A stretch of 64,000 bases of DNA from an uncultured Lachnospiraceae bacterium (GTDB lineage Bacteria; Bacillota; Clostridia; Lachnospirales; Lachnospiraceae), in contig CAJOGN010000026.1 of assembly GCA_905234245.1 (NCBI GenBank), positions 1 to 64,000 of the forward strand. The letters are read 5' to 3'. The notes under the pieces are model-generated. The model was not told where the DNA came from, did no database searches, and saw nothing but the letters and a program-made list of their open reading frames with translations. Within the stretch, counting starts at the first letter, position 1; every line of letters begins with the position of its first letter. A program made the position numbers and the translations under genes. Shown here piece after piece: positions 54,213 through 63,551 of the stretch.

Positions 54213-56144
54213 TTACTCGTCATGAATAATCTGCTCAAGTGATTCTTTAACACCCTCAACAACATTATATACTTCTTCAATATGACCTTCTGTTGCTTCA
54301 GCTGCCTCAGCAAGTCCCTTAACATTATTAAGAATATCAGTAACTATAGCATTAATATTAGCAGCCTGAGACTTAACATTCTCCATCTCCTGACGGATAT
54401 CCTGGTTATTATCATTAGAATCAGTAGCTGTAGCATTAGAATTCTCAGCCAGGTTCTTAATCTCATCTGCAACAACGGCAAATCCCTTACCTGCTTCACC
54501 TGCACGAGCAGCCTCAATAGAAGCGTTAAGCGCAAGCAAGTTAGTCTGAGCTGAAATACTAATAACAGCATCATTGTTAGAATCAAGCTTCTCAATCAAT
54601 CCACCGATACTAACAAGAGCTTCCTGCATCTTATCAGAATATCCACGCATCTCATCAATAGAAACCATAATAGAATCAATTTGTTCGCTATCATTCTTGG
54701 CAGATTGTTCAATATTATCAATAGAACCTATCATCTGCTTGAAGTCTTCATCCATCTGATTAATAACTTCTTCTGTCTTATTATTAGACGCTTCTCTTTG
54801 TAATTGAATCTCTTCTAGAAGCTTCTCATTATCTTCTCTTTCCTTCTGAGCAACATCCTTAACATAATGAACACAATTCTCCTTACAGTTGAAGCCATTA
54901 TGAATTGCATATACCATTTCAGTACATGTATCATATCCACAACCACTACAATTGATGCTACGCTTCTCCTCTGTATCCTTCATCATCTCATTAAAGAGTG
55001 CCTCTTTCTCAGCCTCTGTCGGGATACTGTATTTAACGAGATTGCTCTTATCATTGTATTTTCTGATAAAATCATGATAATCGAGCTTGGCAAATTGCTT
55101 ATTAAGAGCCGCAAGTCTCTTCTCAGGCGTCGTCTGCTTAGCCCAAGGCGACTTCTTGTTGGTATTTTTACTCTCTTCTTCTATAATTAACGCATTATAG
55201 TAATTGTTTTCCTTGTCATTATTCTTCTCTTCTATACCGGTTCCGTAGAGACATCCTCCGCTACAGTTAAGAACATCTATTAAGAAATAAGGAAGCCCGT
55301 TCTTAACATCATCTTTATTCTTCTCCAGGAAGCGATATAGATTACCTTCACCTCTTATATCACGAATCTTCTTGTCATCGCCACATAGCCACTTAACATT
55401 CTCACCTAGTCCACCCGGCATAGGATAGAACGAACCAAGACCATATTCAATCTCATCCGAACAAGGCTGACCATTAGGAATAGGATTCTCACTAAGATAC
55501 TTCATAAGATGGTCAAATGTAATATTGTATGACACAATTCCGTCGGTATTAGGGTCTTCTATCTCATTCTTCTTAGCGATACAAGGGCTGATGAACGCAA
55601 GCTTATCAGTCACATTCATATACTTCTTAGCATATATAGCACCACACATCATGGGCGAATGAATAGGCATAAGCTTAGGAAGAAGCTCAGGTGTATATCT
55701 CTCTATATAACCTACTGCCGCAGGACATGGCTGAGATATTGCTCCTGTATAATTATGCTCAGAAATGTACTGAATATAAGCCCATGTTGTTATATCAGCA
55801 CCAAACGAAACACTTATAATACGATTAACACCAGCCGCCTTAAGCTGTCCTAAAACACTCTCATATTCCTTATAATAGTTAGCCTTGAATGCAGGTGCCA
55901 ATAGAAGCGATATCTTCTCACCCTTCTTAAGGTCTTCGAAGAAGCGTTCAGTATCATCTTCAAATACTCTTGCATTATGCTCACAAGCATCGATACAAGC
56001 ACCACAACCTACACATCGGTCAGGATCTACTTCGATACGATTCTTGCCGTCAACAATTTCAGATACGTTAGCTCCAATACAACTGCATGCTCTGATACAT
56101 TTGTTACAGCCAACGCAATTATCATTCGTTTTTACTACTGACAT
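54213..56144 (-). CDS. Soluble ferredoxin/[FeFe]-hydrogenase-like chemoreceptor
   Basis: The 643-aa protein joins four parts. A two-cluster ferredoxin comes first (C10-C22 region [12 protein letters not shown]44-C54 [11 protein letters not shown]). Then comes an [FeFe]-hydrogenase-like domain (about 75-305) with H-cluster cysteines C140 (SQPCPA), C188 ([10 protein letters not shown]), C294 and C298 (NCSGGCLYG). An Fe-S domain follows ([10 protein letters not shown]...NCKENC, about 399-424). The last part is an MCP signalling domain with the tip [20 protein letters not shown]. There is no membrane helix, so it is cytoplasmic. It resembles sensory group C hydrogenases and is probably a hydrogen or redox sensor passing signals to CheA. 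Confidence 0.82.
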   Translation of the reverse strand: MSVVKTNDNCVGCNKCIRACSCIGANVSEIVDGKNRIEVDPDRCVGCGACIDACEHNARVFEDDTERFFEDLKKGEKISLLLAPAFKANYYKEYESVLGQLKAAGVNRIISVSFGADITTWAYIQYISEHNYTGAISQPCPAAVGYIERYTPELLPKLMPIHSPMMCGAIYAKKYMNVTDKLAFISPCIAKKNEIEDPNTDGIVSYNITFDHLMKYLSENPIPNGQPCSDEIEYGLGSFYPMPGGLGENVKWLCGDDKKIRDIRGEGNLYRFLEKNKDDVKNGLPYFLIDVLNCSGGCLYGTGIEEKNNDKENNYYNALIIEEESKNTNKKSPWAKQTTPEKRLAALNKQFAKLDYHDFIRKYNDKSNLVKYSIPTEAEKEALFNEMMKDTEEKRSINCSGCGYDTCTEMVYAIHNGFNCKENCVHYVKDVAQKEREDNEKLLEEIQLQREASNNKTEEVINQMDEDFKQMIGSIDNIEQSAKNDSEQIDSIMVSIDEMRGYSDKMQEALVSIGGLIEKLDSNNDAVISISAQTNLLALNASIEAARAGEAGKGFAVVADEIKNLAENSNATATDSNDNNQDIRQEMENVKSQAANINAIVTDILNNVKGLAEAAEATEGHIEEVYNVVEGVKESLEQIIHDE

Positions 56145-56198
56145 CTTAAATCCTCCAATTTCAAGTTATAGTACTTCCCGCAAACATCAATTTCACTA

Positions 56199-56207
56199 AT
56201 TATATCA
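56199..56207 (-). promoter_or_regulatory. Extended -10 promoter of the hydrogenase-like chemoreceptor
   Basis: Minus-strand TGATATAAT, start near 56192, leader about 48 nt with an AGGAG-type site before the ATG (TTGGAGGATTTAAG). The stretch between argS and this site is AT-rich without an ORF. Confidence 0.45.
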
Positions 56208-56264
56208 CATCTTAACTATTATATAAGAGTTTTTTTCAAAAAACACATGTTTTTTATGCAATTT

Positions 56265-58076
56265 TTACATTTTATCCGGGGCATAAAACCCTAATAAGTC
56301 AATACAGCACTCTAATACACTTTTTGTAAGGTACAGTAATGCTATATATCCCTTCTTCTTATCCTCATCTTCGCAAGAGAGAATCTTAGTCTCATGATAG
56401 AAATGATTAAAGGCATTACATACATCATACAAAAATGCACATATCTTATGAGGAGCACTTTCATCATAGGCCGAAAGAATCGCATTCTGGAACTTTACAA
56501 GCTCTAGCATTAGCTTCTTAGAAGACTCATTATCTGGTGCATTAATATGTAGCTCGTCTGGCAAATCGTATAAAGGCTCCTTTGCATATTTATTAAGTAT
56601 AGATTTAATCGTAAGGCCTTCTAAATATTTATTAAGTATAGATTTAATCCTAACAATAGTATAGAGAATATAAGGACCCGTATTACCCTCTGACGAAGTA
56701 AATTTGTCAATGTCAAACACATAATCCTTCGAAGCCTGATTAGACAAATCACCGTACTTAATTGCTGCAAGAGACACAATACTTGCAACTTCCTTAGCTT
56801 CATCGTCTGTCATATTGTTATTATCTGTTATCTTAGAATACATTTTCTCATTAGTATCATTAAGCAGGTATTCTAATCGCATAACGCCACCATCTCTGGT
56901 CTTGAATGGTTTCCCGTCTAATCCATTCATTGTACCAAAGCCTAAGAATTCGAGACTCGTATCTTCCCTAACAATTCCAGCCTTCTTAGCGCATCTAAAT
57001 ACCTGAATAAAGTGCATTTCCTGTCTGTTATCAACCACATAGATAATCCTGTCTGGATTGTAATCATTAACTCTCCACACAAGCGTGGCAAGGTCTGTTG
57101 TAGTATATAGGCTGGCTCCATCTGACTTAAGAATCATACAAGGTGGAACCTCCTTCTTGTCAGTATCCTCCTTGACATCAACGACAAGAGCTCCCTCACT
57201 CTCATAGGCTAGTCCCTTATCCTTCATGTCCTGCACCATATCAGCAATATATTCCTGAGCGTCAGATTCACCCTTCCATAAGTCAAATGACACATTAAGC
57301 TTCTCATAGTTCTTCTTAAGGTCAGTTACGGATATTGTTAAAATATGATTTAACAAAGCCCTGTACCCTCTTCTTCCTGCCTGTAATTCCTTAGTTGCCT
57401 GAAGAGCAGCTTCCTTGTAATCATCATCTTCCTTTGATTTTCCTGAAGCAGTTGGATATATCTCTTCTAATTCAGCAAGAGTAAATGGCGCTTCATCAGG
57501 GTAATCTCCATCATAGCTCTCATCAAAATATACAAGTTCTGGCTTTCTAAGCTTAAGCTCAGTAATAATAAGCCCCATCTGAAGACCCCAATCTCCGAGA
57601 TGAACATCTCCTATTACATTATGCCCCATAAACCTTGATATTCTCTTAACACTTTCACCAATAACTGCAGAACGAAGATGGCCAACGTGAAGAGGTTTAG
57701 CAACATTAGGTCCACCGTAATCTATCATAATAGTAAGTGGCTTATTAGTTTTCTCAAGACCAAATCTCTCGTCCTTTAACATACCTCCAACGTATTCACC
57801 AAGAAATTCTTCAGCTATTCTGAAATTAAGAAAACCTGGCTTAACGGCTTCAACCTCAGAAAACATGGCATTTCCCTCTAAATACGTTACCACATCCTCA
57901 GCTATAGCTATAGGTGCCTTGTGATATTCCTTGGCAGCCGCCATTGCTCCGTTACATTGGAATTCACACAAATCAGGTCTGTTAGACAGATTAGTCTTAC
58001 CATAATCCGGATTATATCCTGCTTTATTAAATGCTTCTTTAACTTCTTCACTAATTAACTCAATTAACTGCTTCAT
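56265..58076 (-). CDS. argS: Arginine-tRNA ligase with a 13-residue internal duplication
   Basis: Class I synthetase that charges tRNA-Arg. The 603-aa protein has the N-terminal additional domain, the HIGH motif in NVAKPLHVGHLRSAVIGES, the DVHLGDWGLQMGLII segment and the helical C-terminal domain ending LGFYAPDKM. Near residue 480 the sequence reads IKSILNKYLEGLT followed by IKSILNKYAKEP, an exact repeat of IKSILNKY at 13-residue spacing, from a 39-bp tandem duplication. The family normally has one such segment. The enzyme must still work if it is the only copy. Confidence 0.94.
   Translation of the reverse strand: MKQLIELISEEVKEAFNKAGYNPDYGKTNLSNRPDLCEFQCNGAMAAAKEYHKAPIAIAEDVVTYLEGNAMFSEVEAVKPGFLNFRIAEEFLGEYVGGMLKDERFGLEKTNKPLTIMIDYGGPNVAKPLHVGHLRSAVIGESVKRISRFMGHNVIGDVHLGDWGLQMGLIITELKLRKPELVYFDESYDGDYPDEAPFTLAELEEIYPTASGKSKEDDDYKEAALQATKELQAGRRGYRALLNHILTISVTDLKKNYEKLNVSFDLWKGESDAQEYIADMVQDMKDKGLAYESEGALVVDVKEDTDKKEVPPCMILKSDGASLYTTTDLATLVWRVNDYNPDRIIYVVDNRQEMHFIQVFRCAKKAGIVREDTSLEFLGFGTMNGLDGKPFKTRDGGVMRLEYLLNDTNEKMYSKITDNNNMTDDEAKEVASIVSLAAIKYGDLSNQASKDYVFDIDKFTSSEGNTGPYILYTIVRIKSILNKYLEGLTIKSILNKYAKEPLYDLPDELHINAPDNESSKKLMLELVKFQNAILSAYDESAPHKICAFLYDVCNAFNHFYHETKILSCEDEDKKKGYIALLYLTKSVLECCIDLLGFYAPDKM
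56586..56649. repeat. Direct repeat of 25 bp at 39-bp spacing inside argS
   Basis: ATATTTATTAAGTATAGATTTAATC occurs at 56586-56610 and again at 56625-56649 without mismatch. The offset of 39 bp keeps the frame and adds 13 residues to ArgS. Confidence 0.9.
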
Positions 58077-58088
58077 CTTATTTCCCTT

Positions 58089-58259
58089 CTACTGTCTAAT
58101 ATAGATTCCCTGCTCTTCTATCCAGTCAAGCATATCCTCTTGCGCAGACGTAGTCCAATCCTCCTCATTCCTTTTTATCGCTTCTCTAGCCTGCTTACCT
58201 TTGTCATCGTCAAGAAGATCTTTTAATATCTCCTCTTTTTTCTCATCAACATTTCCCAT
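58089..58259 (-). CDS. Small acidic/basic ORF, 56 aa, unknown function
   Basis: Not in the ORF track because it is shorter than its cut-off. The ATG at 58259 follows AGAAAGGAAAAAG and opens MGNVDEKKEEILKDLLDDDK, ending EEQGIYIRQ. It is a highly charged, probably helical peptide without membrane segment. It fills the gap between the beta-CASP gene and argS with normal spacing on both sides, which supports it being a real gene. I do not recognise the family. Confidence 0.6.
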   Translation of the reverse strand: MGNVDEKKEEILKDLLDDDKGKQAREAIKRNEEDWTTSAQEDMLDWIEEQGIYIRQ

Positions 58260-58299
58260 AATCTTTTTCCTTTCTTTTTTAAATTCTCTTTTAACTTTT

Positions 58300-59898
58300 T
58301 TATTTTTCCCATTTATCTACAAGGGAATTAATCTGATCAGCAAACTTGGCCAAATCTTTATTGGCCATACCCTCTGACCTCTCAATTGCACTAAGAAGCC
58401 GCTTGCCTGCAGATAATAGTCTTGCATATACGTTAGAAGACGCTTTACTTCCCGTTTTCTTCTTAGTTCTAACAACTCTTGCACCGACTCTTGTCTGCTT
58501 GCCACTAATCAGATCAAATTCGTCCCCCATATATGGCGCATAGGCATCAAATCCATACATGTTGCGAATATCCATAGCAAAATTATCACATACACCGTCT
58601 TCACCGTGAACAACAAAAACCTTAGTAGGCGATTTGAATTTGCTAATCCATTCAAGAAGCATATTACGGTCAGCATGTCCGCTTATACCAGGCATATTCT
58701 CTATTCTGGCATTAACGTTAATGGTTTCGCCAAAAAGACGGACTTCCTTCGCCCCATTAAGCAGCGTATGACCTAATGTTCCCACAACCTGATAACCTAC
58801 AAATAGTATTGTACACTCACTTCTCCATAGATTATGCTTTAAGTGATGACGAATTCTACCTGCTTCACACATACCAGATGCTGATATTATAACCTTAGGT
58901 GTACTTTCCATATTAATCATCTTAGATTCTTCTGGAGTAACAGATACCTTAAGACCATCGAACTTAATTGGATTACCACCACTTCTTACGATAGATAAAG
59001 CCTCATCATCATAACAATCCTCAACATTCATATTGAATATATTAGTCGCTTCTACAGAAAGAGGACTGTCTACATATACTTCAAAGTCCTGCATATCAGG
59101 AAGCATCCTCTCTTCCTTGATACGCCTTATAAAGTATAATAGCTCTTGTGTTCTACCTACAGAAAATGCTGGTATTACAAGATTACCGCCTTTGCTAAGG
59201 GTATTTTGTATTGTTTCAGCAAGAGATTTCGCAAAATCTGAAGGAAAGCTATGCACTCTGTCACCATAGGTTGACTCAATTAGTACATAATCTGCTTCAT
59301 CAATGAACTCTGGATCTCGAATTAATGGCTTATTGCCATGACCTATATCCCCGGAAAATACGACTTTTTTCTTAACACCATCTTCCTTGAGCCACACTTC
59401 TATGGAGGATGAGCCTAATAAATGTCCTGCATCATAGAATCTAATGCTTAATTCATCGCATATATCAATGATTTTATGGTAATCACATGCTACAAAGTGC
59501 TCTAATACATTCTCAGCATCTTCCATATTATATAAAGGTGTAATTTCTTCTTTACCACTTCTTCTCGCACGTCTGTTTTTCCATTCAGCTTCAGACATCT
59601 GTATATGAGCAGAGTCTTTGAGCATAATATCACACAGATTACAGGTGGCTGTTGTGGCAAAAATCTCACCTCTAAAGCCATGAGCATATAATAGCGGAAG
59701 CAATCCTGAATGGTCAATATGAGCATGTGTCACAAGTACATAATCTATCTTAGAAGCATCTACATCAAGCTCCTGCTCCTCATATATGTCAGGGCCCTGC
59801 TTCATGCCACAATCAACAAGAAACGTTATGTTCCCCACTTCTACTAGATGACAACTTCCTGTAACTTCATGGGCTGCACCCACAAATCTTATCTTCAA
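58300..59898 (-). CDS. Beta-CASP metallo-beta-lactamase-fold RNA-processing-type hydrolase
   Basis: The 532-aa protein belongs to the CPSF/Ysh1-like MBL group. It has the metal motif THAHIDHSGLLPLL, then DAGHLLGSSSIEVW, the GDIGHGNKPL segment, a beta-CASP insert (VIPAFSVGRTQELLYFI) and the RMMBL end (PGISGHADRNMLLEWI, VFVVHGEDG). About 80 C-terminal basic residues follow. Such proteins are annotated as RNA exonucleases; substrate here is unknown. The start is TTG with AGGAG eight bases upstream. Confidence 0.88.
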   Translation of the reverse strand: MKIRFVGAAHEVTGSCHLVEVGNITFLVDCGMKQGPDIYEEQELDVDASKIDYVLVTHAHIDHSGLLPLLYAHGFRGEIFATTATCNLCDIMLKDSAHIQMSEAEWKNRRARRSGKEEITPLYNMEDAENVLEHFVACDYHKIIDICDELSIRFYDAGHLLGSSSIEVWLKEDGVKKKVVFSGDIGHGNKPLIRDPEFIDEADYVLIESTYGDRVHSFPSDFAKSLAETIQNTLSKGGNLVIPAFSVGRTQELLYFIRRIKEERMLPDMQDFEVYVDSPLSVEATNIFNMNVEDCYDDEALSIVRSGGNPIKFDGLKVSVTPEESKMINMESTPKVIISASGMCEAGRIRHHLKHNLWRSECTILFVGYQVVGTLGHTLLNGAKEVRLFGETINVNARIENMPGISGHADRNMLLEWISKFKSPTKVFVVHGEDGVCDNFAMDIRNMYGFDAYAPYMGDEFDLISGKQTRVGARVVRTKKKTGSKASSNVYARLLSAGKRLLSAIERSEGMANKDLAKFADQINSLVDKWEK

Positions 59899-59938
59899 AG
59901 CAAATCTCCTAATCTTCTATAATTAATTACACTTAAGA

Positions 59939-59947
59939 ATTATATCA
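59939..59947 (-). promoter_or_regulatory. Extended -10 promoter of the beta-CASP gene
   Basis: Minus-strand TGATATAAT between the ftsZ terminator and the TTG start, with a start near 59932. Its -35 region coincides with the U-tract of the terminator. Confidence 0.45.
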
Positions 59948-59961
59948 TATTTTATGCATAC

Positions 59962-59991
59962 AAAAAAGCAAGGTAGTAAAAACTACCTTGC
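59962..59991 (-). terminator. Intrinsic terminator after ftsZ
   Basis: GCAAGGTAGT and ACTACCTTGC form a perfect 10-bp stem with a four-base loop and six U residues after it in the minus-strand transcript, 18 nt after the ftsZ stop. Confidence 0.92.
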
Positions 59992-60008
59992 TAAATATGA
60001 TTAAAGAT

Positions 60009-61253
60009 TTATTTATTCTTAGATAAGAAATCAGGAATCTGTATATCCTTAGGCTCTACGCTTGATTTAACCTTAGGCTGCTCCATTGTATTGAAATTAG
60101 GAGCAGGAGCGCTAGGTTTCTTTGGTGTAACAGGCTTAGCAACAGGTCTAGCTGTAGTCTGTGTTGGTTTTGTAGCACCAGGTCTAGAAGCCGCGCCACT
60201 TTGAGTATTAGTGTTATACTTCATACCGAAATTAGCACCAACAGCTGGCTTTTGTATGCCAGATACACTAGAGCTTCTTGAAGCCTGACCTTCAATAACA
60301 TCCATTCCTGTCGCAATAAGAGTAATTCTAACTTCATCTTCTAGAGTATCATCTTCCATAACACCAAGAATAAGCTCTACATCCTCACCAACTATATCAT
60401 TAACATAATCAGCGGCCTCATTGGCTTCGAATATAGACATTCCGCCTCTATCGCCAGTCATATTAAGGATAACATTCTTAGCTCCTGTAAGGCTTGTCTC
60501 AAGAAGTGGAGATTCAACTGCCATCTTAACAGCATCCATGAACTTGTTATCGCCTTTGCCATCACCATATCCCATATGAGCATATCCCTGATCTGCCATA
60601 ACTGTCTTAACATCAGCAAAATCAAGATTAATCTTACCATTAATAGTAATAAGGTCTGTTATACCACGAACACATTGCTGTAATACTTCATCAGCCTTCT
60701 GGAACGCTGCATCAAAGCTTGTCTTAGAATCAATAATTGCGAAAAGATTCTGATTAGGAATGACAATTAATGTATCAACACATTCCATAAGCTTATTAAT
60801 ACCCTCAACAGCTCGCTTCATACGAGTCTTACGCTCCATGGCAAATGGCTTAGTAACAACAGCAACTGTAAGAATTCCTTGCTCCTTAGCAGCTCTTGCT
60901 ATTACAGGAGAAGCACCTGTACCAGTTCCGCCTCCCATTCCAGCAGTGATAAAGAGCATATCAACGCCCTTAATTGTAGCATTAATCTCTTCTATCGACT
61001 CTTCAGCAGATTTCTCACCAATCTCTGGCTTAGCACCTGCACCAAGACCATTAGTAAGCTTCTCTCCTATCTGCAAAGTAGTAGTTGCTTTATTATTATC
61101 TAAATCCTGCTTATCAGTATTAACTGCAACAAACTCAACATCTGATATATTCTCATCTATCATTCTATTGACAGCATTACATCCAGCACCACCAACACCC
61201 ATAACCATGAGCTTAGCCACATTGCCACTGGTATTATTCGATATCTCAAGCAT
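60009..61253 (-). CDS. ftsZ: Cell division protein FtsZ
   Basis: Tubulin-like GTPase that forms the Z ring. The 414-aa protein has GVGGAGCNAVNRMI, the tubulin signature GMGGGTGTGASPVIA, the synergy-loop region (FADVKTVMADQGYAHMG) and a Pro/Thr/Ala-rich linker (about 335-395). The conserved C-terminal tail DIQIPDFLSKNK binds division partners. A GGGAGGAAG ribosome binding site precedes the ATG. It follows ftsQ after a 131-bp gap with its own promoter; ftsA is not adjacent, as is usual in Lachnospiraceae. Confidence 0.97.
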   Translation of the reverse strand: MLEISNNTSGNVAKLMVMGVGGAGCNAVNRMIDENISDVEFVAVNTDKQDLDNNKATTTLQIGEKLTNGLGAGAKPEIGEKSAEESIEEINATIKGVDMLFITAGMGGGTGTGASPVIARAAKEQGILTVAVVTKPFAMERKTRMKRAVEGINKLMECVDTLIVIPNQNLFAIIDSKTSFDAAFQKADEVLQQCVRGITDLITINGKINLDFADVKTVMADQGYAHMGYGDGKGDNKFMDAVKMAVESPLLETSLTGAKNVILNMTGDRGGMSIFEANEAADYVNDIVGEDVELILGVMEDDTLEDEVRITLIATGMDVIEGQASRSSSVSGIQKPAVGANFGMKYNTNTQSGAASRPGATKPTQTTARPVAKPVTPKKPSAPAPNFNTMEQPKVKSSVEPKDIQIPDFLSKNK

Positions 61254-61330
61254 ATTGAAACTTCCTCCCGACTAAATCCAAATAATCATTTAATATAAAT
61301 GGCACTTCTAGCCATAAAATGCTATATAAT

Positions 61331-61359
61331 ATAATAAGGTTTTTTCTCTAAATAATCAA
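61331..61359 (-). promoter_or_regulatory. Promoter of ftsZ
   Basis: Minus-strand TTGATT and TATTAT with a 17-bp spacer, start near 61325. A small hairpin (ATGGC/GCCAT) lies in the leader. It would let ftsZ be expressed apart from the upstream wall genes. Confidence 0.55.
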
Positions 61360-61384
61360 CATATTTTTTATTATTTTTAGAAAT

Positions 61385-62437
61385 CTATTCTTCCTTCTTA
61401 AATACAATATCTGTATTTTCTGGCGAGAAATTCTCTAAATGTAGTGTTCCTGACTGATTTTCAATTTGTGGCAAAATGATAGAAAGCCTTTTACACTTAT
61501 CATCCATATCATTCTTAAGTCCAAAGTTAATTTTTATATTGTTTTTTTGACCAAAAATATTATGACCATCATCAATTCTTATTGAATTAAGCACAACTTC
61601 ATTAGCCTTCAGACCTCTTGCTGTTTCTAAAAAAGAGGAAAGAACCACATCATCATCAACTACTTTCTCCCCTACTGCTTCACCACTTGGGATAACATCC
61701 TGCCAGACTAGGACATTACTTAACATTTTATCCGATATATCAGTAATTCTTCCATCCTCATCAAAATACAATGCTACTGCGCCTTCATTAGTTGTAGCAT
61801 AACCAAAGGGCGTTCGTTCAGTTACAGTTATCTTATTAGTATTAAGACCTGTCATTGTAACCTTAACATTATCTACAAATGGTATATCTTTCCTAGGTTT
61901 GAAGAAGTTATGAAGCACGTTATATACACAATTATTAGTGTAATCACCTTGCAGCACATAATCCTCTATCTCTTGATCAGTATATATTGTGCTACCCTCT
62001 ACAACAACGTCTTCTACTCCACATGCATATAGCACAAACAGCCCAGAGCCTATAATAAGAATTGCAAGTCCTAGAACAACCTCAATAATAAAGGCGGCTA
62101 TGGCTCTCCTCTTTCTTTTGAGACGTTCCTTCCTGGATAATCTTCTCTTGGCCTTAGGATTCGCCTTCTTATGTCTCTCTTCATAGGTTGGCGTTTTTTC
62201 AATATTATCCTGCTTTTGAGCCTTAAGACTTTTATCCTTATTAGACTTTTTTGATTTAGGCTTCTTAGATTTAGCCTTTTTATCTCTGTGTTTATCAGAA
62301 TCAGCTTCTTCTGTTATAGTAGATTCTTCTTTTCTGGCTCTTGGAGCCTCTCCAATCTTATTGCCCTTAGCGTCATAGAATATTATATTGTCTTTCTCCA
62401 CATCGTCCATAGAACGCTTGACTTCGTCATTCTTCAT
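61385..62437 (-). CDS. ftsQ: Cell division protein FtsQ/DivIB
   Basis: Bitopic divisome protein with a POTRA domain. The ATG at 62437 (MKNDEVKRSMDDVEK) lies nine bases after AAGGAG and is preferred to the ATG two codons earlier. The 350-aa product has a long Lys-rich cytoplasmic tail (about 1-115), one membrane helix (IEVVLGLAILIIGSGLFVLYA in part), the POTRA domain (VEDVVVEGSTIYTDQEI) and a beta domain with TVTERTPFGYATT. It starts within the last bases of ftsW. Confidence 0.88.
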   Translation of the reverse strand: MKNDEVKRSMDDVEKDNIIFYDAKGNKIGEAPRARKEESTITEEADSDKHRDKKAKSKKPKSKKSNKDKSLKAQKQDNIEKTPTYEERHKKANPKAKRRLSRKERLKRKRRAIAAFIIEVVLGLAILIIGSGLFVLYACGVEDVVVEGSTIYTDQEIEDYVLQGDYTNNCVYNVLHNFFKPRKDIPFVDNVKVTMTGLNTNKITVTERTPFGYATTNEGAVALYFDEDGRITDISDKMLSNVLVWQDVIPSGEAVGEKVVDDDVVLSSFLETARGLKANEVVLNSIRIDDGHNIFGQKNNIKINFGLKNDMDDKCKRLSIILPQIENQSGTLHLENFSPENTDIVFKKEE

Positions 62438-63551
62438 CCACATCTACTCCTTTTGACACAGATAAAGCTATCCCTATCTCAACAAGTAGAATAGCAAGAG
62501 ACGTTCCTCCATAGCTTATGAAGGGCAATGTGACACCTGTATTAGGTATTGTATTTGTAACAACGGCTATATTCAATATTACCTGAAGGGATATATGGGC
62601 TGCAATTCCGATTACAAGAAATGAGCCGAACATATTCTTAGCATGAATAGCAATAAGAATCAAGCGCCACACTAATACAACGAACATCGCAATTACACAG
62701 ATAGCGCCAAATAATCCCAACTCTTCACATATTATGGAAAATACCATATCATTTTGAGCTTCTGGTACAAAGCCCTGCTTCTGAACGCTTTCTCCTAATC
62801 CTTTACCGAAAAGTCCTCCAGAACCAATTGCGTACAAAGCCTGCATTGTCTGATAGGCTTCATTATGCTCAGGATCAATCCACGCTCTAATTCTTGCAGC
62901 TCGATAGCCTGCAGTTAGGGCAAATGCCAGTGCTCCCACGGCTCCAATAATTGCAACAGCCACAAAGGGCCATATCTTAGGACTTGATATAAATAACATA
63001 ATTCCGCCAATAAGCAGAATAATAATAGCTGTACTTAAGTTATTAATGGCAACAAGCACAAATAGCGGTCCAATTGTGATAACCGCAGTAATAATCAAAT
63101 CCTTGGCATTTCTCATTCTTGCCGGATTCTTGGATATTACATATGCTAACAGAACAATTAATGCAACCTTGGCAACCTCAGATGGCTGGAAGGATACAGG
63201 ACCAATATAAATCCATCTTGATGAATTATTAATAGTTCTACCGAAGAATAATACGTAGGCACACAGACCAATGGCCACAAAATATAGTGGCCATGCAACC
63301 TTCTTCAAGAACTTATATCCTATTTTAATAACAATAAACATGGCAACTATTCCTACACCTGCAGAAACAGCCTGTTTTGTCAGGTAATACAACGAATTGC
63401 CTGTCTGAAGAGTTGCATTATAAGAACTGGCAGAATAAACCATAATCAGTCCAAATGCCAGCATAAACGCAACAATTACCAAAAGCGTATAATCTATTTG
63501 ACCTTTACTCTTTCTTCTAACGTTACTACGCGTCCTTGTACGCCCTTGCAT
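62427..63551 (-). CDS. ftsW: Septal peptidoglycan polymerase FtsW (SEDS family)
   Basis: SEDS glycosyltransferase that works with a class B PBP at the septum. The 374-aa protein has about ten membrane helices, LIMVYSASSYNA near the start, the key SRWIYIGPVSFQPSEVAKVAL, and near the C-terminus NTIPNTGVTLPFISYGGTS. Its position between murD and ftsQ supports FtsW over RodA. The start overlaps the end of murD by 26 bases. Confidence 0.92.
   Translation of the reverse strand: MQGRTRTRSNVRRKSKGQIDYTLLVIVAFMLAFGLIMVYSASSYNATLQTGNSLYYLTKQAVSAGVGIVAMFIVIKIGYKFLKKVAWPLYFVAIGLCAYVLFFGRTINNSSRWIYIGPVSFQPSEVAKVALIVLLAYVISKNPARMRNAKDLIITAVITIGPLFVLVAINNLSTAIIILLIGGIMLFISSPKIWPFVAVAIIGAVGALAFALTAGYRAARIRAWIDPEHNEAYQTMQALYAIGSGGLFGKGLGESVQKQGFVPEAQNDMVFSIICEELGLFGAICVIAMFVVLVWRLILIAIHAKNMFGSFLVIGIAAHISLQVILNIAVVTNTIPNTGVTLPFISYGGTSLAILLVEIGIALSVSKGVDVDEE

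Noticed and set aside
60760-61275. 171-aa plus-strand ORF over ftsZ
   Set aside because: Antisense shadow of ftsZ, composed of reversed low-complexity; no supporting signals.
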